A stretch of DNA of 64,000 nucleotides from Actinomycetota bacterium (GTDB lineage Bacteria > Actinomycetota > Actinomycetes > Propionibacteriales > Propionibacteriaceae). The translations under genes were made by a program, and so were the position numbers. Shown here one piece after another: positions 1-7,968 of the stretch (its first letter is position 1; each line of letters begins with the position of its first letter). Below the pieces are notes generated by a model. The model was not told the DNA's origin. It saw nothing but the letters and a program-made list of their open reading frames with translations, and did no database searches. The stretch is from NCBI GenBank assembly GCA_020161755.1, contig JAIUOS010000011.1, positions 1 to 64,000 of the forward strand, written 5' to 3'.

Positions 1-329
1 ACCACATCGTCATGCTGGTCGGTCCAGGCCAGGAGCGGGGTCTGGGCGCCGGCAGTGGCCGAGCCGACAGCGAACAGCGCATCGGCCGGGTCGTGGGAGT
101 AGGTCGAGGTGCCGTCATTGGCCAAGGTGTTGGCCGTCCCGCTGTAACTGAGGGTGATGGTGTGGCCACCGCTGCCGCTGGTGACCGGCGTGATCGCCAC
201 GCTGGCGCCCCCAGCGGTGGAGATGGGCGCGGTTTCGCTCGTGGGCCGGCCGCACAAGATCGAGAAGACCAGCGCAACACTGATCGACAACGCGATCAAG
301 ACACGCCACGAGCGTGGCTTCAAAGACAC
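1..329 (-). CDS. Secreted protein, N-terminal part only (runs off left edge)
   Basis: An open frame starts with GTG at 327-329 and runs to the left edge without a stop, giving about 110 residues. The start is well supported: GGAGGT lies at 336-341 with a 6-nt spacer. The N-terminus reads as a signal peptide: SLKPRSWR, then a hydrophobic stretch (VLIALSISVALVFSIL, about residues 9-24). A Ser/Thr/Gly-rich region follows (SGSGGHTITLSYSGTA). The Cys at the end of the hydrophobic stretch is not in a good lipobox. The product is probably exported or anchored to the surface. The visible part belongs to no family I recognise, and the C-terminus is outside the window. Confidence 0.7.
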   Translation of the reverse strand, partial: MSLKPRSWRVLIALSISVALVFSILCGRPTSETAPISTAGGASVAITPVTSGSGGHTITLSYSGTANTLANDGTSTYSHDPADALFAVGSATAGAQTPLLAWTDQHDDV

Positions 330-341
330 GACAAGACCTCC

Positions 342-730
342 AAGGGCGGCCAGAGCGAGCGAAGTCAACCCGTCCCCGAGCCACTCAACCGAACCTGTCC
401 AGATACTGAGAACGCCTGTGCCTACTTCGCCAACCCCGTCCAGCTCAAGCCATCGACAGCAACGTTCAATGCGTTTCTTGGACTAGACCATGCAATCAGG
501 CGCGGGTTGACTGGCGGCGTGACGTCGGCGAGGAGCCCGGAGGGTCGCGAACTGCGAGGTCACACGGCGGCGGGGCGGTTCGTGGTGGAGTCGCACCGGC
601 CGACGGACAACGACACAGATGGAGGTCTTCACCTCAAGGCTTGACCACAAGGGCAGCGGACGACGTCCCGAGCCCTGCGCAGCCGGGGCCAACCGGCCAC
701 CCAACACGGCACGTCCGGCAGGCTAGGCCC
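342..730. other. Intergenic stretch without a supported gene
   Basis: Nearly 400 bases separate the left-edge secreted gene from the lut promoter. Frames are open on both strands here, but none has a ribosome binding site, a recognisable protein or a composition unlike a random GC-rich frame. I see no tRNA, large repeat or convincing terminator. It presumably holds the promoter of the leftward gene. Confidence 0.5.
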
Positions 731-784
731 TTGACGCGCAGCGGTCGGGGAGTGACACTTGACCTATTGGTCTGACCAATAGGT
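731..784 (+). promoter_or_regulatory. lut operon promoter with perfect GntR/FadR-type operator
   Basis: A perfect inverted repeat with 11-bp arms and a 1-nt centre lies at 762-784 (ACCTATTGGTC, T, GACCAATAGGT). Its core TTGGTCTGACCAA fits the TNGTN(3-4)ACNA operator pattern of FadR-subfamily GntR regulators, which include the lactate regulators LldR and LutR. TTGACG at 731-736 and GACACT at 754-759, 17 bp apart, could be the -35 and -10 boxes. The operator would then cover the transcription start and block it. This promoter placement is inference. No GntR gene is in the window. Confidence 0.72.
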
Positions 785-816
785 CGGACCGGGTCCAACA
801 AGGGAGTGTGGACTGC

Positions 817-1581
817 ATGGCGCATCGATTCGGAGTCGGCCCGCGGGTCGCCCTGTTCGCGACCTGCATCAACGACGTGATGTTCCCCGGCACGCCGAAA
901 GCGGTCGTGCAGGTGCTGGAACGCCTGGGTTGCACGGTGGAGTTCCCCGTGGAGCAGACCTGCTGCGGCCAGATGCTCACCAACACCGGTTACTTCGACG
1001 CCGCGGTGCCGAACGTCCGCAACTACGTCAAGGCGTTCCGCGGGTACGACTACATCGTCGGGGCCTCGGGCTCGTGCATCGGCGCGGTACGCCACCAGCA
1101 CCCGATGCTCGCCGAGCACGCCGGCGACCCCGGACTGGCCGAGGCCGTCGCCGACGTGGTGGCCCGCACCTACGACTTCAGCGAACTGCTGGTGGACGTG
1201 CTCGAGGTCACCGACGTCGGTGCCTACTTCCCGCACAAGGTCACCTACCACCCCACCTGCCACTCAGTACGGGTGACGAAGGTGGGCGACCGTCCCTACC
1301 GGCTGCTGGAGAAGGTGAAGGGCCTGGAGCTGATGCCGCTGGAGGCCGCCGACCAGTGCTGTGGCTTCGGCGGCACGTTCTCGGTGAAGAACCCGGACGT
1401 GTCGGTCGCGATGGGCTCGGACAAGGCCCGGCACGTCGTCGACACCGGCGCGGAGTACCTGGTCACCGGCGACAACGCCTGCCTGATGCACATCGGCGGG
1501 TTGCTGCACCGGCAGAACTCGGCGGTCCGGACGATCCACCTCGCCGAGATCCTGGCGTCCACCGAGGGTGGTGCGGCATGA
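817..1581 (+). CDS. lutA: Lactate utilization protein A, CCG-domain Fe-S subunit
   Basis: This 254-residue protein is the LutA subunit of the cytoplasmic LutABC complex, which oxidises L-lactate to pyruvate. It carries two copies of the cysteine-rich CCG domain: cysteines about 17, 49, 50 and 87 (EQTCCGQ, GASGSC), and about 148, 181, 182 and 222 (HPTCHS, DQCCGFGG, DNACL). These normally hold Fe-S clusters. I chose ATG 817 because the AAGGGAG at 800-806 is well spaced for it. The in-frame GTG at 808 is only 1 nt from that site. lutB overlaps the stop by 4 bp, so the genes are translationally coupled. The upstream palindrome suggests lactate-responsive repression. Confidence 0.93.
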   Translation: MAHRFGVGPRVALFATCINDVMFPGTPKAVVQVLERLGCTVEFPVEQTCCGQMLTNTGYFDAAVPNVRNYVKAFRGYDYIVGASGSCIGAVRHQHPMLAEHAGDPGLAEAVADVVARTYDFSELLVDVLEVTDVGAYFPHKVTYHPTCHSVRVTKVGDRPYRLLEKVKGLELMPLEAADQCCGFGGTFSVKNPDVSVAMGSDKARHVVDTGAEYLVTGDNACLMHIGGLLHRQNSAVRTIHLAEILASTEGGAA

Positions 1582-3059
1582 CCGAACAGGCCCAGCGGCG
1601 CACCCCCGCCCCGCCCCCCGGCACCTACCTCGGCATGCCCACATTCCAGAAGAACGCGAAGGTGCAGCTCGCCGACCCCCAACTGCGCAGCAACCTGCGC
1701 CACGCCACCGGCACCATCCGGGCCAAGCGCGCCGAACGGGTCGCGGAGGTGCCGGAGTGGGAGCAGCTGCGGCTGGCCGGTGAGGCCATCAAGAACCGCA
1801 CCCTGCGCCACCTCGACACCTACCTCGTGCAGCTGGAGGAGTCGCTGACGAAGGCCGGGGCCACCGTCCACTGGGCGCGGGACGCCGCCGAGGCCAATGC
1901 GATCGTGGTGGGGCTGGTGCAGGCCAAGGGTGTCGACGAGGTCGTCAAGGTCAAGTCGATGGCCACCCAGGAGATCGAGCTCAACGAGGCTCTCGAGCAC
2001 GCCGGGATCGCCGCGTGGGAGACCGACCTCGCCGAGCTGATCGTCCAGCTCGGGCACGACCGTCCCAGTCACATCCTGGTGCCGGCCATCCACCGCAACC
2101 GCGCCGAGGTGCGCGAGATCTTCCTGCGCGAGATGAAGCAGTACGGCACCCCGGCGCCGGAGGACATCACCGACTCCCCGGCCGAACTGGCCGGCGCCGC
2201 CCGGCGGCACCTGCGCGAGAAGTTCCTGCGCGCGAAGGTGGCGGTCTCGGGGGCGAACTTCGCGATCGCCGAGACCGGGACCCTGGTGGTGGTGGAGTCC
2301 GAGGGCAACGGACGCATGTGCCTGACGCTGCCCGAGACGCTGATCTCGGTGGTCGGCATCGAGAAGGTGCTGCCGACGGTCGAAGACCTCGAGGTGTTCA
2401 TGCGGCTCCTGCCGCGCTCCTCGACCGGGGAGCGGATGAACCCCTACACCTCGGTCTGGACCGGGGTCACCCCGGGTGACGGTCCGCAGGAGGTCCACGT
2501 CGTCCTGGTCGACAACGGACGCACGAACGCGCTGGCCGACCCGCAGGGGCGTCCTGCACTGCGCTGCATCCGGTGCTCGGCCTGCCTGAACATCTGCCCG
2601 GTGTACGAGCGGGTGGGCGGGCACGCCTACGGCTCGGTGTACCCCGGCCCGATCGGCGCGGTGCTGAACCCGCAGTTGCGCGGCATCTCCTCCAAGATCG
2701 ACCAGTCGCTGCCGTACGCGTCCAGCTTGTGCGGCGCCTGCTTCGACGTCTGCCCGGTGCGGATCCCGATCCCCGACATGCTCGTGCACCTGCGCCACGA
2801 GGTGGCCGAGCACAAGCGCGGGCACGTCGGCGTCCAGCAGACCGCGATGGCGGTGGCCGGCTGGGTGCTGAGCGACCACAAGCACTTCGAGCTCGCCGAA
2901 CGTGCGGCCGGGCTCGCGGCCAGGGCGCTGCCGAACACGACCCACCTCGGGCCGCTGCCGTGGCCCGCGTCCCCGTGGACGAGGGCGCGCGACCTGCCGA
3001 TGCCACCGGCGGAGTCGTTCCGGACGTGGTGGCGCAAGGAGCGGGGGGAGGCCCGATGA
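1578..3059 (+). CDS. lutB: Lactate utilization protein B, LUD domain with two 4Fe-4S motifs
   Basis: LutB is the central Fe-S subunit of the LutABC lactate oxidase; at 493 residues it has the normal family length. An N-terminal LUD (DUF162-like) domain spans roughly residues 60-300 and includes FAIAETGTLVVVE. Two ferredoxin-type cluster motifs follow: CIRCSACLNICP near residue 330 and CGACFDVCP near 385. The C-terminus ends in a W-rich tail typical of LutB. The start ATG overlaps the lutA stop (ATGA), and the stop overlaps the lutC start, so all three genes form one coupled operon. No frameshift or missing cluster cysteine is visible. Confidence 0.93.
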   Translation: MTEQAQRRTPAPPPGTYLGMPTFQKNAKVQLADPQLRSNLRHATGTIRAKRAERVAEVPEWEQLRLAGEAIKNRTLRHLDTYLVQLEESLTKAGATVHWARDAAEANAIVVGLVQAKGVDEVVKVKSMATQEIELNEALEHAGIAAWETDLAELIVQLGHDRPSHILVPAIHRNRAEVREIFLREMKQYGTPAPEDITDSPAELAGAARRHLREKFLRAKVAVSGANFAIAETGTLVVVESEGNGRMCLTLPETLISVVGIEKVLPTVEDLEVFMRLLPRSSTGERMNPYTSVWTGVTPGDGPQEVHVVLVDNGRTNALADPQGRPALRCIRCSACLNICPVYERVGGHAYGSVYPGPIGAVLNPQLRGISSKIDQSLPYASSLCGACFDVCPVRIPIPDMLVHLRHEVAEHKRGHVGVQQTAMAVAGWVLSDHKHFELAERAAGLAARALPNTTHLGPLPWPASPWTRARDLPMPPAESFRTWWRKERGEAR

Positions 3060-3721
3060 TGAACGCTCGCGACGAGATCCTCGGCCGGGTGCGGGCAGCG
3101 CTGGCCGACGTGGTGCAGCCCGACCCGGTGGCCGATGTGCCGGTGGAGTGGGAGTTCGGGCGTGCCACCGCCATGCCGGACGTGCTCGGCCGCTTCGTCG
3201 AGATGTGCGAGGACTACCAGGCCCGGGTCGTCCGGGCGGCGGACGGCGACGTGGCGGCGCAGGTCGCCGCCCTGCTCGCCGAGGCCGGCGTGTCCTCCGT
3301 TGTACTACCGAGCGGTCTGGACGCCGGCTGGCGACAGGCGGTGGCGGATGCCGGCATCACCGTCCACGACGACGACCCGCAGCTGTCCCGCGCCGAACTG
3401 GACGCGATCGACGCGGTGGTCACCGCCGCGGCGGTGGGCATCGCCGAGACCGGGACGATCGTGCTCGACCACGCCGCCGACCAGGGCCGGCGAGCACTCA
3501 CCCTGGTGCCCGACACCCACCTCGTGGTGGTGCGCGCCGACCAGGTGGTCTCGGACGTGCCCGAAGCGGTGGCGCGGCTGGTGTCCGCGGTCGCCGACGG
3601 GGCGCCGCTCACCTGGATCAGCGGCCCCTCGGCCACGTCCGACATCGAGCTGAGCCGCGTCGAAGGCGTCCACGGGCCGCGGAACCTGCTGGTCATCCTC
3701 GCCGAACAGCCGCCGGAGTAG
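3056..3721 (+). CDS. lutC: Lactate utilization protein C, LUD-domain subunit
   Basis: LutC (221 residues) is the third subunit of the lactate oxidase and consists of a single LUD domain. The family hallmark is the segment AETGTIVLDHA followed by ALTLVPDTHLVVV, about residues 130-160. The tandem ATGATG at 3056-3061 gives two possible starts. A run of G ending in GAG at 3042-3050 serves either, and I took the first, which overlaps the lutB stop. It is the last gene of the lut operon. A short hairpin at 3726-3741 follows the stop. Confidence 0.92.
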   Translation: MMNARDEILGRVRAALADVVQPDPVADVPVEWEFGRATAMPDVLGRFVEMCEDYQARVVRAADGDVAAQVAALLAEAGVSSVVLPSGLDAGWRQAVADAGITVHDDDPQLSRAELDAIDAVVTAAAVGIAETGTIVLDHAADQGRRALTLVPDTHLVVVRADQVVSDVPEAVARLVSAVADGAPLTWISGPSATSDIELSRVEGVHGPRNLLVILAEQPPE

Positions 3722-3725
3722 CCTG

Positions 3726-3741
3726 CCTCCCGAACGGGAGG
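3726..3741 (+). terminator. Short hairpin after lutC that buries the next gene's ribosome binding site
   Basis: CCTCCCG (3726-3732) and CGGGAGG (3735-3741) form a perfect 7-bp inverted repeat with a 2-nt centre. The right arm contains the GGGAGGAG ribosome binding site of the gene starting at 3750. No T-tract follows. It could be a weak end-of-operon signal or a fold that limits translation of the next gene. Its role is inference. Confidence 0.4.
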
Positions 3742-3749
3742 AGCGGCTG

Positions 3750-4376
3750 ATGGCAGACCTCGACCCGACGAACTGGGCGACCCTGCGGCGGGCGTTCGCC
3801 GACGCGACCGGGTGGTACCGGGAGGTGCTGGCCCGGGTGGGCGACCGCTGGGCGGAGCCCGGGCTGGGGGAGTGGGACGTCCGCGCGCTGGCCGGCCACA
3901 CCAGCCGCTCGCTGGTCACGGTCGAGACCTACCTCGCCCAACCGGCGGACGCGGTGGTGGTGCCGTCCGCGGTGGCCTACTACCAGGCGTGCCGCGGGAT
4001 CATGGCCGGTCCGGGGGTGGCCCGGCGCGGCGTGGACGCGGGACGCGCGCTCGGCGACGACCCGGTCGCCGCGGTGGCGGAGCTGGCCGGACGGGTGCTG
4101 CCGCTCGTCGACGGCCTGAACGGGGACGAGCTGCTCACGAGCATCGTCGGCGGCATCCGGCTGGTCGACTACCTGCCCACGCGGGTCCTCGAACTCACCG
4201 TGCACACCGGCGACCTCTGCGTGGCGCTCGGGCTGCCCGTCGAGCCGCCCGCGCTGCCGGCCGCGGTGACGCTGCGCCTGGTCGGTGACCTCGCGGTCGC
4301 GGACGGTCGCGCCGGCGCGCTGCTGCTCGCCGCCACCGGTCGCGGCGGACTGCCAGCCGGCTTCTCGGTCCTGTAG
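3750..4376 (+). CDS. Maleylpyruvate isomerase-family mycothiol-dependent enzyme (DinB-like)
   Basis: At 208 residues, this matches actinobacterial proteins named for the mycothiol-dependent maleylpyruvate isomerase N-terminal domain, a DinB-like four-helix bundle. Visible signs are the N-terminal WATLRRAFADAT helix, the metal-site region DVRALAGHTSRSL (His near residue 50) and VLELTVHTGDLC, whose His could complete the metal site. Family members use mycothiol or related thiols in isomerisation, transfer or detoxification. The substrate here is unknown. GGGAGGAG at 3736-3743 precedes ATG 3750 by 6 nt and lies inside a hairpin. The gene may be read through from lut, but nothing ties it to lactate metabolism. 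Confidence 0.78.
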   Translation: MADLDPTNWATLRRAFADATGWYREVLARVGDRWAEPGLGEWDVRALAGHTSRSLVTVETYLAQPADAVVVPSAVAYYQACRGIMAGPGVARRGVDAGRALGDDPVAAVAELAGRVLPLVDGLNGDELLTSIVGGIRLVDYLPTRVLELTVHTGDLCVALGLPVEPPALPAAVTLRLVGDLAVADGRAGALLLAATGRGGLPAGFSVL

Positions 4377-4381
4377 TCCGC

Positions 4382-5041
4382 TCAGCGGACGACCTTGAAG
4401 GTGTAGAGCGGCGACCCGACCACGCCCCACAGCCGCAGCCAGGGCAGCATGAACGCCTCGGCGCCGCGAGCGGACTCCAGCCCGCCGAGGTCGACGACGT
4501 CGCGGTGGCCGAGGTCGGCCAACAGGCTGCTGACCAGCGCTTTCGCGTCCGCGTCGTCGGCGCAGACGAAGGTGCTGAAGTCGCCGTCAGCCAGGTCGTG
4601 GGGCGACACCATCAGCCGGGCGGGCATCGTGTTCAGGGACTTGACCACCCGCAGGCGCGGGTAGGCCCGCTGGAGCTGCTCGGCCAGCGAGTCGGTGTTC
4701 GCCACGAACAGGCTCGGCGGCATGCCGTGGCTGGCGTCCAGCGGGTTGGCCACGTCCAGCAGGACGGTGTCGTCGGCGATGGCGGCTGCACCGAGGCCGG
4801 CCACGGACGCGTCCCCGGACAGCGCGTTGACCACCAGGTCGGCGTCCGCCGCGCTGTCGGCGAGCGCGGTCACCGTGACCTGGGGGTGGGCGGCGGCCCA
4901 GGTGCCGAACCCGTCGGGGCCGCCGCGGGCGAGGGTGGCCGCCGGGTCCCTGGTGCCCACCGTCACCTCGTGGCCGAGACCCGCCAGGGCGGCGGCCAGC
5001 GTGCGTCCGACCACTCCGGTGCCGAGTACCGCGATCCGCAT
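4382..5041 (-). CDS. NAD(P)-binding oxidoreductase of the F420-dependent NADP reductase type
   Basis: The 219-residue product begins MRIAVLGTGVVG, a classic Rossmann dinucleotide-binding motif (GxGxxG), followed by GHEVTVGTRDP, which would sit at the NADP phosphate. Later segments, DLVVNALSG, VLLDVANPLD and VVKSLNTM, match the short bacterial proteins related to F420H2:NADP oxidoreductase (NpdG-like). Many of these proteins have no assigned reaction. ATG 5041 is chosen because AAGGAGG lies 4 nt before it; an earlier in-frame start at 5071 has no such site. It converges on the preceding MDMPI gene with only 5 bp between stops and is divergent from the MFS gene. Confidence 0.75.
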   Translation of the reverse strand: MRIAVLGTGVVGRTLAAALAGLGHEVTVGTRDPAATLARGGPDGFGTWAAAHPQVTVTALADSAADADLVVNALSGDASVAGLGAAAIADDTVLLDVANPLDASHGMPPSLFVANTDSLAEQLQRAYPRLRVVKSLNTMPARLMVSPHDLADGDFSTFVCADDADAKALVSSLLADLGHRDVVDLGGLESARGAEAFMLPWLRLWGVVGSPLYTFKVVR

Positions 5042-5116
5042 CCGCCCTCCTTCGTCGACCCCATCCTGCACACCCGACCGGCCTGCGTGGAATGCGCAGT
5101 TGAGTGGTGGCTAGAC

Positions 5117-5140
5117 TTGCTTACCGACCGGTAAGTAAGG
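5117..5140 (+). promoter_or_regulatory. TetR-type operator upstream of the MFS pump
   Basis: CTTACCG-AC-CGGTAAG at 5120-5135 is a perfect 7-bp-arm palindrome. Three further symmetric bases lie outside it after one mismatch. It sits about 15 bp before the GTG start of the MFS gene, where a bound repressor would block transcription. The likely ligand is the TetR protein encoded at the end of the same operon. That is inferred from position and symmetry. Confidence 0.7.
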
Positions 5141-5150
5141 GGAGGGGCCA

Positions 5151-6569
5151 GTGGACGACAAGCACCGCAACCGCCTCCTCGGCGTCCTGTTCGTCGGGGT
5201 GCTGATGGGCGCGCTCGACATCGCGATCGTCGGTCCGGCGCTGCCCGCCATCCAGGCCGAGTTCGGTCTGGACTCGCGCGCCGGGTCGTGGATCTTCAGC
5301 AGCTACGTGCTCGCGAACCTGATCGGCACCCCGCTGATGGCCAAGCTGAGCGACCGGTACGGACGCCGCGCGATCTACGTCCTCGACGTGGGGCTGTTCG
5401 CGGCCGGCTCGCTCATCGTGGCGCTGTCCCACGGCTCCGGCCTGTTCTGGCTGCTGCTGCTCGGACGCGCGGTGCAGGGCCTCGGCGCCGGCGGCATCTT
5501 CCCGGTGGCCAGCGCGGTGATCGGGGACACCTTCCCGCCGCAGAAGCGGGGTGGCGCCCTCGGCCTGATCGGTGCGGTGTTCGGCCTGGCCTTCCTGATC
5601 GGCCCGGTGATCGGCGGCCTGCTGCTCGGCTTCGGGTGGCAGTGGCTGTTCCTGATCAACCTGCCGATCGCCGTCGCGGTGGTCGCGCTGGCGTGGCGGC
5701 TGCTGCCGCACCACCCGGTGGCGGCGACCGCCCGCTTCGACTGGCGCGGGATGATCGCCCTGACCCTCGCGCTCGGCGGGCTCGCCTACGGGCTGGACTC
5801 GATCGACACCGCCCACGTCTGGGCCAGCCTCACCACTACCGAGGTGTGGTTCCCGATCGCCGTGTCCGCTGCCGCCTGGCTGGTGCTGCTGCGCATCGAG
5901 CGGACCGCGAAGAACCCGGTGTTCCCGACCCGGCTGTTCGCCCGCCGGCAGCTGACGATCGGCTACGTGCTGACCGCGGGCGCCGGCCTGGGCGAGGCCA
6001 GCCTGGTGTTCATGCCGTCGCTGGCGGTGGCCGCGCTCGGGGTGCCGGCCGGCGTGGCCAGCTACCTGCTGATGCCGGTGGTGCTGGCGATGGCCGTTGG
6101 CTCGCCGCTCGCCGGACGCCTGCTGGACCGGCTCGGCTCGAAGGTGGTGATCCTGAGCGGGGTCGCGGTGATGACGGTCGGCATGTTCCTGCTGGGCGCC
6201 ACCGCGGGCTCACTGGGGTGGTTCATCGGCTCAGGCGTGCTGATCGGGTTCGGCCTGTCGGCGCTGCTGGGGGCCCCGATCCGCTACGTCACGCTGAACG
6301 AGACCACGACCGCCGAACGCTCGGCCGCGCAGGGCCTGGTGAACACGTTCACGAGCATGGGCCAGCTGCTCGGCAGCGCGGTTGTGGGCGCGGTGGCCGC
6401 GTCCGTCGGGGCGGCGGCGGGGTACACCACGGCGTTCGCGATGATCGGCGTCCTCGGCATCGTGCTGTTCGGGGCGGCGCTGCTGCTGAAGTCACGGCAG
6501 GACGAGGCCCGGCCCGCGCAGGAACAAGCGCAACCGGCCACGGGTGAGCAGGGCACCGCCCATGCGTGA
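5151..6569 (+). CDS. MFS drug/proton antiporter (DHA2-like)
   Basis: A 472-residue, highly hydrophobic protein with about 14 predicted membrane segments. The first loop carries LMAKLSDRYGRRAIY, the conserved MFS motif A (GxLaDrxGrr-type). The start region VLMGALDIAIVGPALPAI is typical of multidrug antiporters of the EmrB/QacA type. Substrate cannot be read from the sequence. The GTG start at 5151 follows GGGGAGGGG by a few bases. A TetR gene overlaps its 3' end by 8 bp and a palindrome overlaps its promoter, so expression is probably induced by a compound the pump exports. Confidence 0.88.
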   Translation: MDDKHRNRLLGVLFVGVLMGALDIAIVGPALPAIQAEFGLDSRAGSWIFSSYVLANLIGTPLMAKLSDRYGRRAIYVLDVGLFAAGSLIVALSHGSGLFWLLLLGRAVQGLGAGGIFPVASAVIGDTFPPQKRGGALGLIGAVFGLAFLIGPVIGGLLLGFGWQWLFLINLPIAVAVVALAWRLLPHHPVAATARFDWRGMIALTLALGGLAYGLDSIDTAHVWASLTTTEVWFPIAVSAAAWLVLLRIERTAKNPVFPTRLFARRQLTIGYVLTAGAGLGEASLVFMPSLAVAALGVPAGVASYLLMPVVLAMAVGSPLAGRLLDRLGSKVVILSGVAVMTVGMFLLGATAGSLGWFIGSGVLIGFGLSALLGAPIRYVTLNETTTAERSAAQGLVNTFTSMGQLLGSAVVGAVAASVGAAAGYTTAFAMIGVLGIVLFGAALLLKSRQDEARPAQEQAQPATGEQGTAHA

Positions 6570-7113
6570 CCGCATCCTCACCACCGCGACCGCGCTGTTC
6601 GTGGAGCGCGGCTACGAGGGCGTCGCCATGCGCGAGATCGCGGAGGCCTGCGGGATCACCAAGGCCGCCCTGTACTACCACTTCGACGGCAAGGCGGACG
6701 TGCTGAACGCGGTCTTCCGTGGCTACCTGGCCGAGATCGCGGCGGTGGTCGAGGCCAGCGCGTCCCACGGAGCCGGACGCCGGCGGCTGCGGTGGCTGGT
6801 CGAGCAGCTGTTCGCGCTACCGCCCCAGAACCGGGCGATCATGCGGCTGGCGATGCACGACGTCGACCAGCTCGACCCCGACCAGCGGGCGTCCTTCGCC
6901 GCCGACTACCGGGCCACGTTCATCGGACCGCTGCAGGACATCGTCGCCGAGGGCGCGGCAGCGGGGGAGTTCAAGCAGCTCGACCCATCCGTGGTGGTGT
7001 GGCTGCTGCTCGGCATGCTCTACCCGTTCTTCGCCCCGCCCGGCGCCCGGCCCCCGGGGGACGCCGACGTCGCCGACCTGCTGGACGTGTTCTTCACCGG
7101 CCTCTGCCCCTGA
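6562..7113 (+). CDS. TetR/AcrR family regulator of the adjacent pump
   Basis: The 183-residue product has a TetR N-terminal helix-turn-helix: RDRILTTATALFVERGYEG, then MREIAEACGITKAALYYHF (about residues 2-45). The C-terminal ligand domain is divergent, as usual. ATG 6562 is preferred over the in-frame GTG at 6544 because it places the conserved RxRIL at the N-terminus. It overlaps the MFS stop by 8 bp, so the two genes are cotranscribed. It most likely binds the palindrome at 5120-5135 and represses its own operon. A strong hairpin follows its stop. Confidence 0.88.
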   Translation: MRDRILTTATALFVERGYEGVAMREIAEACGITKAALYYHFDGKADVLNAVFRGYLAEIAAVVEASASHGAGRRRLRWLVEQLFALPPQNRAIMRLAMHDVDQLDPDQRASFAADYRATFIGPLQDIVAEGAAAGEFKQLDPSVVVWLLLGMLYPFFAPPGARPPGDADVADLLDVFFTGLCP

Positions 7114-7147
7114 CCCCGTCCCCGCCCGTCCCCACGCGCCCGTCCCC

Positions 7148-7211
7148 ACCCGCCGACTTGTCAGAATCTCAAGTCGCCAGAGCGACTTGAGATTCTGACA
7201 AGTCGGCGGGT
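7148..7211. terminator. 30-bp-arm perfect hairpin between convergent genes
   Basis: Perfect 30-bp inverted repeats at 7148-7177 and 7182-7211 enclose a 4-nt loop (CAGA). The core arm contains GACTTGTCAGAATCTCAAGTCGC. It lies between the convergent tetR and gatD genes and should work as a bidirectional terminator, although neither side has a clear T-tract. Three direct copies of CGGCGGGT follow on the right. An arm this long and AT-rich in its middle is unusual for the window. Confidence 0.75.
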
Positions 7212-7239
7212 CGGCGGGTCGGCGGGTGGGCGGCGCGGC

Positions 7240-7968
7240 TCAGCGGCGCAGGCCGGCCTTCCGGACGGCGGTGATGCGCTGGCGGCGCAGCTCGTCGAGC
7301 TCGGGGTCGGGCAGCGGGTCGAGCTCGCGTCCCAGGGCCAGTTCGAGCAGGTGGTCGGCCAGTTCGGGGTTGCGGGCCAGGATCGGGCCGTGGGGGTAGA
7401 TCCCCAGCACCCGGCCCTGGACGGCGCCGTCGGTGCCGTCGCCGGCGTTGCCGATGCCGATCTCCATCCGGGCCAGCGGACGCGCGTTGATGCCGAGGTA
7501 GGTGAAGCCGCCGTGGTTCTCGAAGCCGGTGATCAGGCTCTCGGTACCGTCCGGCTTCGTCCAGGTGCTCAGCACCTCGCCCACCGCACGCTCGGGGCCA
7601 CGGCGGGTGGTCACGTCCAGCAGCCCGAGGCCGTCGATGACGTCGTCGTTGTCGCCCACGGTGAAGGTCTCACCGACGATCTGGTAGCCCGCGCACACGG
7701 CGAACAGGACGGCGCCGTCGTCGAGGGCCCGGAACAGGTGGCCGTCGGCCTTCAGGGCCCGCACCGCCGAGACCTGGGCGGCGTCCTCACCGCCACCCAG
7801 CAGGTAGACCGCGCCGGTGGCCGGGAGCGGGTCGCCGGGTTCGACGACGGTCAGGGTGGCGTCGATGCCGCGCCGGGCCAGGCGCTGGCGCAGCACCATC
7901 GCGTTGCCGCGGTCGCCGTAGATGCCCAGCAGCGACTGGTAGACCAGGACGATCTCGACGGGGCTCAT
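7240..7968 (-). CDS. gatD: Lipid II isoglutaminyl synthase, glutaminase subunit GatD
   Basis: GatD (242 residues) is a class I glutamine amidotransferase that supplies ammonia to MurT for amidating the D-glutamate of lipid II. The nucleophile Cys sits in VCAGYQ (about residue 94) and the His in IYPHGPIL. The N-terminus VLVYQSLLGIYGDRGNA is characteristic of GatD and separates it from cobyric acid synthase, which is larger. Its ATG overlaps the murT stop (ATGA), the usual coupled murT-gatD pair. Ammonia is channelled to the neighbouring MurT, and the reaction occurs at the inner face of the membrane. Confidence 0.93.
   Translation of the reverse strand: MSPVEIVLVYQSLLGIYGDRGNAMVLRQRLARRGIDATLTVVEPGDPLPATGAVYLLGGGEDAAQVSAVRALKADGHLFRALDDGAVLFAVCAGYQIVGETFTVGDNDDVIDGLGLLDVTTRRGPERAVGEVLSTWTKPDGTESLITGFENHGGFTYLGINARPLARMEIGIGNAGDGTDGAVQGRVLGIYPHGPILARNPELADHLLELALGRELDPLPDPELDELRRQRITAVRKAGLRR

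Noticed and set aside
12-644. A plus-strand frame over the left-edge gene
   Set aside because: It is antisense to the signal-peptide gene with the ideal ribosome binding site, and its composition is that of a shadow frame.
808-816. GTG 808 as the start of lutA
   Set aside because: It lies 1 nt from the AAGGGAG site, too close to use it. ATG 817 has a usable 10-nt spacing and gives the conserved N-terminus.
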